Source: JBFHDX01 sp041584475 (GTDB taxonomy: Bacteria; Pseudomonadota; Alphaproteobacteria; UBA8366; JADFVY01). Taken from it: a DNA stretch of 9,781 nucleotides. A model generated the notes under the pieces. That model had not been told where the DNA came from and did not search any database. It worked only from the letters and a program-made list of their open reading frames with translations. Positions 1 to 5,796 of this stretch are shown one piece after another. The stretch's first letter is position 1. Every line of letters starts with the position of its first letter. A program made the translations under genes and the position numbers. The DNA lies in contig JBFHDX010000131.1 of assembly GCA_041584475.1 (NCBI GenBank), forward strand, positions 1 through 9,781, given 5' to 3'.

Positions 1-245
1 ATATGATAAGCGCGCATATTAATAACGCTCGTGGACGACATGCCCAAACCCTGTGCGAAGTGTGCGGAATGTTCCGTGAACCGCGCCCGGGCAGCGATCG
101 CCCGCGCCGGTCATCTGCTCGCTGGACCGGTGGCCCGCGTGCCGCCATTATGGGTGCGGGTGGCAAGGCGTGACGCGCGCCGTCTCGAAATCCCCGCAAT
201 CGTGCCAAAATGCCGACACCGCCGCCCTGTTCGATCGAGGAGCCC
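1..245 (+). promoter_or_regulatory. Upstream non-coding region of the aminotransferase unit
   Basis: No convincing gene lies here. The short reading frames lack ribosome binding sites and recognisable protein. The first 30 bases are much richer in A and T than the rest of the window and contain a small inverted repeat (ATATG at 1-5, CATAT at 15-19). A second palindromic cluster lies at 65-81. This is where a promoter and operator for the downstream unit would be expected, but I could not place a clear -35/-10 pair. The window edge cuts the region, so a divergent regulator gene just outside is possible. The only well-supported signal is the ribosome binding site GAGGAG at 237-242, three bases before the ATG at 246. 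Confidence 0.4.
65..81. promoter_or_regulatory. Overlapping palindromes, possible operator
   Basis: CGGAA (65-69) and TTCCG (72-76) form an inverted repeat with a 2-nt centre. GTTC (71-74) and GAAC (78-81) form a second, overlapping one with a 3-nt centre. The pair sits about 165-180 nt upstream of the aminotransferase start. Such symmetry suits a dimeric regulator, but no known consensus is matched well enough to name a protein. Short palindromes also occur by chance in GC-rich DNA. Confidence 0.2.
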
Positions 246-1580
246 ATGACCCACGTCTTCCACCGCAGCGCCAGGACGACCTATCCGTCGGCCGCCAAGG
301 GCGACGGCGTGTACGTCGTCGACACCGAGGGCAAACGCTACCTCGACGCCTCCGGCGGTGCCGCGGTCTCCTGTCTCGGTCACAGCAACGCCCGCGTGAT
401 CGCGGCGATCAAGGCCCAGCTCGACCGGCTGCCCTACGCCCATAGCGGGTTCTTCACCACCGAAGCGATGGAGGCGCTCGCCGACCGGCTCGTCGCCGAC
501 GCGCCGGACGGCATCGATCACGTCTATTTCGTCTCCGGCGGCTCGGAGGCGGTGGAGGCGGCGCTCAAGCTCGCGCGCCAGTACTTCGTCGAGATCGGCC
601 AGCCGCAGCGCCGCCACGTCATCGCCCGCCGCCAGAGCTACCACGGCAATACGCTGGGGGCGTTGGCCGCCGGCGGCAACATGTGGCGCCGGCAGCAGTT
701 CGAGCCGCTGCTGATAGAGACCCACCACATCTCGCCCTGCTACCAGTACCGGCTGCGCGAGGACGGCGAGGACGAGGAGGAATTCGGCCGCCGCGTCGCC
801 GGCGAGCTGGAGGCGAAGATCCGCGAACTCGGCGAGGACAGCGTCATCGCCTTCGTCGCCGAACCGGTGGTCGGCGCGACGATGGGCGCGGTTCCCGCGG
901 CGCCGGGTTACTTCGGGCGGGTGCGCGAGATCTGCGATCGCTACGGCGTGCTGCTGATCCTCGACGAGGTGATGTGCGGCATGGGGCGCACGGGTTCGCT
1001 GCACGCCTGCGAGCAGGAGGGTATCGCGCCCGACCTGATGACGATCGCCAAGGGGCTCGGCGCCGGCTACCAGCCGATCGGCGCGACGCTGGTCTCGGGC
1101 CCGATCTATGCGGCGATCCGCGACGGCTCGGGCTTCTTTCAGCACGGCCATACCTACATGGGCCACGCCTCGGCCTGCGCCGCGGCGCTCGAGGTTCAGA
1201 ACGTGATCGCGGAGGAGAACCTGCTCGAGAACGTGCGCGCGATGGGCGAGCTGCTCGAGCAGCGCCTGACCGACCGCCTCGGTAACCACCGGCACGTCGG
1301 CGACATCCGTGGGCGCGGCCTGTTCCGCGGCATCGAGCTGGTCGCCGACCGGACCACGAAGGAGCCGTTCGATCCGGCGCGCCGGCTCAATGTGCGGCTC
1401 AAGGCCGAGGCGATGGCGCGCGGCCTGATGTGCTATCCGATGGGCGGAACGATCGACGGCGTGCGCGGTGATCACGTGCTGCTCGCCCCGCCCTTCATCG
1501 TTGCCCCGGGCCACGTCGACGCGATCGCCGAGCGGCTGGGCGACGCGCTCGATGCCGCCGTCGCGGCGGTCGCCGCGTGA
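246..1580 (+). CDS. Class III PLP-dependent aminotransferase
   Basis: A 444-residue aminotransferase of the class III (omega-transaminase / 'aspartate aminotransferase family') type. It should move an amino group from an amino acid or amine to a keto acid using PLP in the cytoplasm. Visible family marks are the N-terminal YLDASGG segment (32-38), the phosphate-binding SGGSEA loop (97-102), SYHG (131-134) whose Tyr-His stacks on the cofactor ring, ILDEV with Asp240 for the pyridine nitrogen, and the Schiff-base Lys269 in TIAKGLGAG. Length is normal and nothing key is missing. The ATG at 246 follows GAGGAG; an in-frame ATG 36 bases upstream has no ribosome binding site. The last codons overlap the start of the BKACE gene by 4 nt, implying coupled translation and a shared pathway. 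Subfamily substrate is unknown; a beta-amino acid is inferred from the neighbour only. Confidence 0.93.
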   Translation: MTHVFHRSARTTYPSAAKGDGVYVVDTEGKRYLDASGGAAVSCLGHSNARVIAAIKAQLDRLPYAHSGFFTTEAMEALADRLVADAPDGIDHVYFVSGGSEAVEAALKLARQYFVEIGQPQRRHVIARRQSYHGNTLGALAAGGNMWRRQQFEPLLIETHHISPCYQYRLREDGEDEEEFGRRVAGELEAKIRELGEDSVIAFVAEPVVGATMGAVPAAPGYFGRVREICDRYGVLLILDEVMCGMGRTGSLHACEQEGIAPDLMTIAKGLGAGYQPIGATLVSGPIYAAIRDGSGFFQHGHTYMGHASACAAALEVQNVIAEENLLENVRAMGELLEQRLTDRLGNHRHVGDIRGRGLFRGIELVADRTTKEPFDPARRLNVRLKAEAMARGLMCYPMGGTIDGVRGDHVLLAPPFIVAPGHVDAIAERLGDALDAAVAAVAA

Positions 1581-2419
1581 GCGTGCCCGCGGAGCCGGCG
1601 GCCGCGCCGCTCATCGTCGCCGTCGCCCCGACCGGCGCGCGCAAGACGCGCGACGACCACCCGGCGCTGCCGGTCACGCCCGAGGAGATCGCACGGACGG
1701 CCGCCGCCTGCAGCGAAGCGGGCGCGGCGATGATCCACCTGCACGTGCGCGACGCCGACGGCCGGCACAGCCTCGACGCCGACGCCTACGCCTCAGCGAT
1801 CGCCGCCATCCGGCGCGAACTCGGCGAATCGATGATCATCCAGATGACGACGGAAGCGGTCGGCATCTACCGGCCCGAGGAACAGATGGCGGCCGTCCGC
1901 GCGGTCCGCCCCGAGGCCGTCTCGATGGCGATCCGCGAGCTCTGCGGGAGCGAAGCGGACGTCCCGGCATTCGCCGAGTTCGCTGCCTGGCTGGCGGCGG
2001 AGCATATCGTGCCGCAATACATCCTCTACTCGGCGGAGGACGTCGAGTCGTTCGGCAATCTGTGGCGGCGCGGCGTCGTGCCGGGAGAGCGCCCGTTCCT
2101 GCTCTACGTCCTCGGGCGCTACACGCCGGGCCAGAAATCGGTGCCTGCGGACCTCATTCCCTTTCTCAACGCCGCATCGGGCCTCGATGCGCACTGGGCG
2201 ATCTGCGCCTTCGGCCGGCTCGAAGGCGCATGCGCATTGACGGCGGCGGCTCTCGGCGGGCATGTTCGGGTGGGGTTCGAGAACAACCTGCTGCTGGCGG
2301 ACGGCACGACCGCTCCCGACAATGCGGCGCTGGTGCGGCAGATCAGCGCGGCGGCGGGGCTGGCCGGGCGCAACATCGCCGACGCCGGCGCAGCGAGGGC
2401 GATCCTGGGGAGAGCATGA
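1577..2419 (+). CDS. BKACE family (DUF849) beta-keto acid cleavage enzyme
   Basis: A 280-residue member of the BKACE family, whose prototype is Kce, 3-keto-5-aminohexanoate cleavage enzyme. These zinc enzymes react a beta-keto acid with acetyl-CoA to give acetoacetate and a new acyl-CoA. Seen here are the zinc-ligand motif HLHVRD (His54, His56), the GRLE stretch (213-216) matching the catalytic Arg region of Kce, and HVRVGFENN with the third zinc ligand Glu235. The start is GTG inside the GTGA overlap with the aminotransferase; a second in-frame GTG lies two codons later. The 3' end overlaps the first TAXI gene in ATGA. Compared from memory with Kce, the amine-contacting Glu14 aligns with Arg22 and Asp231 with Asn236, so the substrate probably differs from 3-keto-5-aminohexanoate. 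Family assignment is firm; substrate is open. Confidence 0.9.
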   Translation: MSVPAEPAAAPLIVAVAPTGARKTRDDHPALPVTPEEIARTAAACSEAGAAMIHLHVRDADGRHSLDADAYASAIAAIRRELGESMIIQMTTEAVGIYRPEEQMAAVRAVRPEAVSMAIRELCGSEADVPAFAEFAAWLAAEHIVPQYILYSAEDVESFGNLWRRGVVPGERPFLLYVLGRYTPGQKSVPADLIPFLNAASGLDAHWAICAFGRLEGACALTAAALGGHVRVGFENNLLLADGTTAPDNAALVRQISAAAGLAGRNIADAGAARAILGRA

Positions 2420-3492
2420 TCACGAAACACACGCTGCGGGGCCTTGCCCTCGTGTTGCTCGTCGCCGCTCTGGCGGCGACCGACGGTACCGCGCAGGCAC
2501 CGGCGGAAACGGACGAGTCGGAGACGCCGGAGGCCGCGGTCGAAGGGCCGCACGGCGACGCGCTCGCCGCCGCCGATGCGACGGCCGACCCGATCGGCCC
2601 GGGCCGCGAGATCGTGATCGGTGCCGGCAACGTGGCCGGCGCCTATTTCCCGGTCGCCGGGGCGATCTGCCGCATGGTTTCGGCAAGGGCCGGGAACCCG
2701 CGCTGCCTCGTCGAGAGCAATGCGAACTCGTCCGCCAACCTCGATCGGCTGCGCGAGGGTCTCCTCGATTTCGCCATCGTCCAGTCGGACTGGCTGATGC
2801 ACGCGGCGAACGGCACCAACCTGTTCCGCCCCGCCGGTCCCGACGAGACGTTGCGCGCGGTGCTGTCGCTGCATGGCGAGCCGTTGACGCTTGTTGCGAG
2901 GGCCGACTCCGGCATTCGCGCGGCCGGCGACCTCCGAGGCAAGCGGCTCAATCTGGGAACCACGCTGACATACCAGCGCGTGCTCACCGAGGCGCTGCTG
3001 CGCGCTTTCGGCATCGACCAGGACGATCTCGCGATCGCCTTGGAACTCCCCGCCGTCGAGCAGTTCTCGGCGCTCTGCGCGGGCGAGCTCGACGCGGCGG
3101 CGACGGTCGTCGCCCACCCGTCGCCGGAAATCGCGAGCGCGATCCAGCGCTGCGATCTGCGGCTCGTGCCGATCAGCGGCGAGCCGGTCGAGCGGCTCCT
3201 CAAGGAACGGCCCGAGCTGGCCCAAGCGACGATTCCGGGGGCGGTCTATGCGGCGGCGCCGGATCCGGTGCCCAGCTTCGGCCTGCGGGCGGTGCTGGCG
3301 ACGACGTCGCAGGTCGAGGACGAGGTCGTGCGCACAGTGGTCGAGGCGGTCGTCGGCTCGCTGCCCGATTTCCGCCGGCAGCATCCCGTGCTGAACGGAC
3401 TCCAGGCCGCGTCGATGGCCTCGGCCGCCATCGCCGTGCCGCTGCACGACGCCGCAAGCCGGTATTTCGCGTCGGCGCCGCTCAAGCCCTGA
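2416..3492 (+). CDS. Divergent TAXI-family TRAP solute-binding protein (first of three)
   Basis: A 358-residue periplasmic binding protein of the TAXI family (TRAP-associated extracytoplasmic immunogenic). It has a signal peptide (basic start, hydrophobic 9-21, likely cleavage after AQA at 26-28), then an acidic, Ala/Pro-rich linker to about residue 62 that the two later copies lack. The TAXI core starts at IVIGAGNVAGAYFP (66-79) and keeps VQSDW (122-126), GKRLNLG (175-181) and HPVL. The usual NPGSG loop after GKR(L/V)NIG is replaced by TTLTYQR (182-188). The ATG lies in an ATGA overlap with BKACE; the frame is open further upstream only as a shadow. Coupling to BKACE suggests that it delivers, or senses, the substrate of the two enzymes. 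It probably serves the permease at 5794-8391, though a sensory role is possible. Confidence 0.88.
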   Translation: MITKHTLRGLALVLLVAALAATDGTAQAPAETDESETPEAAVEGPHGDALAAADATADPIGPGREIVIGAGNVAGAYFPVAGAICRMVSARAGNPRCLVESNANSSANLDRLREGLLDFAIVQSDWLMHAANGTNLFRPAGPDETLRAVLSLHGEPLTLVARADSGIRAAGDLRGKRLNLGTTLTYQRVLTEALLRAFGIDQDDLAIALELPAVEQFSALCAGELDAAATVVAHPSPEIASAIQRCDLRLVPISGEPVERLLKERPELAQATIPGAVYAAAPDPVPSFGLRAVLATTSQVEDEVVRTVVEAVVGSLPDFRRQHPVLNGLQAASMASAAIAVPLHDAASRYFASAPLKP

Positions 3493-3540
3493 GCCGAGGT
3501 GGCGATCGCGGCCCGCGCCGTGCATGCCGGTATTTGCGGG

Positions 3541-3570
3541 TTGACTGTGTACAAATGGCGCAGGCATAGT
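3541..3570 (+). promoter_or_regulatory. Candidate sigma70-like promoter for TAXI-2/TAXI-3/permease/usp
   Basis: TTGACT (3541-3546) matches five of six -35 bases. CATAGT (3565-3570), 18 nt further on, matches four of six -10 bases. The palindrome TGTACA (3548-3553) sits in the spacer just after the -35 box and could be an operator half-site for a dimeric repressor. The position in the only long gap of the + strand cluster and the local drop in GC support it. Predicted only; no start site is known. Confidence 0.4.
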
Positions 3571-3610
3571 TTTTGGCAATCCATAATAGGTTGGTGTTGC
3601 GACGCACGGA

Positions 3611-3662
3611 GGCCTCGTTCGAGGTCGACTGCAGCGTCACCGACTTGATCAGGGCGTCGACC
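3611..3662 (+). promoter_or_regulatory. Leader with two mutually exclusive stems
   Basis: GGCCTC (3611-3616) can pair with GAGGTC (3621-3626) over a GTTC loop, using one G-U pair. GGTCGAC (3623-3629) can instead pair with GTCGACC (3656-3662) over a 26-nt loop. Because 3623-3626 belongs to both, the two stems compete. No riboswitch class is recognised. This may be simple mRNA stabilisation or chance. Confidence 0.25.
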
Positions 3663-3699
3663 GAAGGCGCCGAATGAGACGATGAAAAGGGAGACTCTC

Positions 3700-4689
3700 A
3701 TGGACAGCAAGATTCTGACCGCGGCCGCGCTCGCCGCCGTTGTCGCGGCTGGCGCCTGGAGCGTCGGTTCCGAGCCGGCACGGGCCCAGCAGAAATTCGT
3801 CACCATCGGCACCGGCGGGGTGACCGGCGTCTACTACCCGACGGGCGGCGCGATCTGCCGGCTCGTGAACAAGGGGCGCAAGGAACACGGTATCCGCTGC
3901 TCGGTCGAGAGCACCGGCGGCTCCGTGTACAACATCAATACGATCCGTGCCGGCGAGCTGGACATGGGCGTCGCGCAGTCCGACTGGCAGTACCACGCCT
4001 TTCACGGCTCGGGGAACGAGGAGTTTGAAAAGCTCGGTCCGTTCAAGGAGCTGCGGGCGGTCTTCTCGGTGCACGCCGAACCGGTGACCATCCTGGCGCG
4101 CCGCGACGCGGGCGTGAAGAACATCACCGACCTCAAGGGCAAGCGCCTGAATATCGGCAACCCCGGCTCGGGCACGCGCGGTACCTGGGAAGTCATCGAG
4201 GCGGCGCTCGGCTGGGGCCGCGACGACCTCAAGCTGGCCGCCGAGCTGAAGTCGGCCGAAACCGGCCAGGCGCTGTGCGACAACAAGATCGACGCGTATT
4301 TCTGGCTGGTCGGCCATCCGTCGAGCCTGACCGAGGAAACGGTCACGTCGTGCAACGCCGTCCTGGTCAACGCCACCGGCCCGGCCATCGACAAGTTGGT
4401 CAAGGAAAATCCGTTCTACCGGTACGCGACGATCCCGGGTGGCATGTATTCGGGTAATCCCGACGACACCAAGACGTTCGGCGTCGGCGCGACGTTCGTC
4501 AGTTCGACGGCCGTACCGGACGACGTCATCTACCAGGTCGTCAAGGCGGTCTTCGAGAACTTCGACGACTTCACGAAGCTTCACCCGGCCTTCGCCAATC
4601 TCACGAAGGAAGAGATGATCAAGGACGGCCTCTCCGCACCGCTGCATCCGGGTGCGGTCAGGTACTACAAGGAAGCCGGGCTGATGTGA
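3700..4689 (+). CDS. TAXI-family TRAP solute-binding protein (second of three)
   Basis: A 329-residue periplasmic binding protein with all standard TAXI marks. The signal peptide is hydrophobic at 7-20 and ends in ARA (28-30), with mature protein from QQKF. Then come TIGTGGVTGVYYPTGG (35-50), AQSDWQYHA (92-100), NIGNPGSGTR (151-160), GHP (205-207), and a C-terminal APLHPGAVRYYKE segment. The likely job is to capture a small anionic or zwitterionic ligand and hand it to the TRAP permease encoded downstream; characterised TAXI proteins bind glutamate and related acids. The ATG at 3700 is chosen because AGGGAG (3688-3693) lies six bases before it; the ATG 18 bases upstream has no good site. This copy is closest to TAXI-3 and is probably the main binding protein of the transporter unit. 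Confidence 0.93.
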   Translation: MDSKILTAAALAAVVAAGAWSVGSEPARAQQKFVTIGTGGVTGVYYPTGGAICRLVNKGRKEHGIRCSVESTGGSVYNINTIRAGELDMGVAQSDWQYHAFHGSGNEEFEKLGPFKELRAVFSVHAEPVTILARRDAGVKNITDLKGKRLNIGNPGSGTRGTWEVIEAALGWGRDDLKLAAELKSAETGQALCDNKIDAYFWLVGHPSSLTEETVTSCNAVLVNATGPAIDKLVKENPFYRYATIPGGMYSGNPDDTKTFGVGATFVSSTAVPDDVIYQVVKAVFENFDDFTKLHPAFANLTKEEMIKDGLSAPLHPGAVRYYKEAGLM

Positions 4690-4699
4690 CGGGGACGAT

Positions 4700-4729
4700 C
4701 GGGGGAGCGCACGAGCGTGCGCTCGCCCG
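4700..4729 (+). promoter_or_regulatory. Strong hairpin between TAXI-2 and TAXI-3
   Basis: GAGCGCAC (4705-4712) pairs perfectly with GTGCGCTC (4717-4724) over a 4-nt loop. After one G/G mismatch the stem continues with CGGG (4700-4703) against CCCG (4726-4729), giving 12 base pairs. It begins 10 nt after the TAXI-2 stop and ends 28 nt before the TAXI-3 start. No T run follows, so it is unlikely to be a full intrinsic terminator. A known role for such stems after binding-protein genes is to protect the upstream mRNA from 3' exonucleases, giving more binding protein than permease. Confidence 0.6.
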
Positions 4730-4757
4730 AGCCCCTCGACGGGTTTGGGGGGGCCGG

Positions 4758-5744
4758 ATGATACATCGCATGTTCGCCAGATCGGCGCTGACACGGGCCG
4801 GCGTCGCCGCCTTCGCCACCGTCTTAGTGGCGGGCTTTTCCGTGCCGGCGGGCGGTGCCGAGCTTGTCATCGGTACCGGCAGCCTCTACGGCGTCTATTA
4901 TCAGGTCGGTCGCGCGATGTGCCGCCTCATCGAGCGCAGCGCGAGTGACGTCAACTGCACTGCCGTGCCGACGGCCGGCTCCCTGTTCAATCTCGACGGC
5001 GTCCGCAAGGGCGCCCTCGAAATCGGCGTCGTGCAGGCCGACTGGCAGTACCACGCCATCATGGACAGCGGGCCGTTCGCGTCCTCGGGCGGGAGTTATC
5101 GCGATCTGCGCGCACTGTTCTCCGTGCACGGGGAGCCGTTCACCCTCGTGGCGCGCCGCGATGCGGGTATCGGCTCGCTCGCCGATCTCGCCGGCAAGCG
5201 CGTCAACATCGGCAATCCGGGTTCGGGACAGCGCGCGACGATGGAAGTCGTGATGACCGCCATGGGCTGGCGCAAGCGCGATTTCACCCTCGCGGAAGAG
5301 CTGCCGGCCTCGCAACAGTCGTTCGCGCTCTGCCACAAGAAGGTCGACGCGATCGTCTATGTGGCGGGACACCCGAACGAGTCGATCCGGCGGGCGACCG
5401 AACTCTGCGACTCGGCGATCGTCGAGGTTTCCGGCCCGGCGATCGACACGCTGGTCGCGGAGCACCCGTTCTATTCGTACATGGTCGTGCCGGGCGGGCT
5501 TTACCCGGGAAACCCGGACCCGGTACGGACCTTCGGTGTCCGCGCCACCGTCGTCGCATCGGCCGGGCTCGAAGCGGACCTCGTCTATCGCGTCGTCAAG
5601 GCGGTGTTCGGCAACCTCGATCATTTCCGCCGTCTGTCGCCGGCATTCGGGGATCTGGACGCGAAGCAGATGTTGCGCGAGGGCATTACCGCGCCGTTGC
5701 ACGAAGGTGCGGCGCAGTACTTCAGGGAAGTCGGACTCATGTAG
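4758..5744 (+). CDS. TAXI-family TRAP solute-binding protein (third of three)
   Basis: A 328-residue periplasmic TAXI protein, aligning along its whole length with TAXI-2 and so likely an old tandem duplicate. The signal peptide has a basic start, a hydrophobic run at about 15-28 and probable cleavage after GGA (32-34). Core motifs are VIGTGSLYGVYY (37-48), VQADWQYHA (92-100), NIGNPGSGQR (150-159), AGHPNES (203-209) and APLHEGAAQYFRE near the end. Differences from TAXI-2 around the first motif (SLYG for GVTG) may change ligand choice. The ATG at 4758 follows a G-rich stretch; an ATG at 4770 is a possible alternative, and the open frame reaches back to a GTG at 4686 that is not favoured because it would put a non-signal N-terminus ahead of the leader. 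The permease follows after 49 nt. Confidence 0.92.
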   Translation: MIHRMFARSALTRAGVAAFATVLVAGFSVPAGGAELVIGTGSLYGVYYQVGRAMCRLIERSASDVNCTAVPTAGSLFNLDGVRKGALEIGVVQADWQYHAIMDSGPFASSGGSYRDLRALFSVHGEPFTLVARRDAGIGSLADLAGKRVNIGNPGSGQRATMEVVMTAMGWRKRDFTLAEELPASQQSFALCHKKVDAIVYVAGHPNESIRRATELCDSAIVEVSGPAIDTLVAEHPFYSYMVVPGGLYPGNPDPVRTFGVRATVVASAGLEADLVYRVVKAVFGNLDHFRRLSPAFGDLDAKQMLREGITAPLHEGAAQYFREVGLM

Positions 5745-5780
5745 CAGCCTTCGGGCACCGTTGGCTTCGGGAACCGAGCA

Positions 5781-5796
5781 GGGAGGCACGGACGTG
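5781..5796 (+). promoter_or_regulatory. Ribosome binding site and GTG start of the permease
   Basis: GGGAGG (5781-5786) lies seven bases before GTG (5794-5796). This settles the start of the permease: its frame stays open far upstream through the TAXI-3 gene, and that upstream part is only a shadow. Confidence 0.7.

Larger units (their letters stand above)
3493..3699 (+). promoter_or_regulatory. Intergenic region with candidate promoter and leader
   Basis: A 207-nt gap splits the coupled enzyme/TAXI-1 unit from the transporter genes. Its middle part (about 3530-3600) is less GC-rich than its surroundings. It holds a candidate promoter (3541-3570), a leader with inverted repeats (3611-3662) and the ribosome binding site AGGGAG (3688-3693) of the next gene. 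No T-tailed terminator follows the TAXI-1 stop; CCCGC (3512-3516) and GCGGG (3536-3540) could pair but make a weak stem with a long loop. Read-through from upstream is therefore possible. Confidence 0.5.

Noticed and set aside
31..249. Small + strand frame with several Cys near its start
   Set aside because: The CxxC-like start looked like a zinc motif, but there is no ribosome binding site and the frame runs through the aminotransferase start region.
111..1514. Long - strand open frame (467 codons) opposite the aminotransferase
   Set aside because: It is rich in Arg, His and Asp with no domain, mirrors the + strand codon pattern, and lies over a gene with intact catalytic motifs.
3512..3540. 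CCCGC/GCGGG pair as a terminator after TAXI-1
   Set aside because: Only five pairs around a 19-nt loop and no T run follow, so it was not called as a terminator.
2119..3579. Long - strand open frame (486 codons) opposite BKACE and TAXI-1
   Set aside because: It runs across two real genes and has shadow-type composition (Arg/His/Asp-rich); no ribosome binding site or domain was seen.
3575..3600. Sigma54-type promoter around TTGGCAATCC
   Set aside because: The GG and GC elements do not fall at the required spacing, so the sigma70-like reading was preferred, with modest confidence.
5359..5793. N-terminal extension of the permease frame
   Set aside because: It is a shadow of TAXI-3 in another frame; the GTG at 5794 has a good ribosome binding site and gives a normal permease N-terminus.
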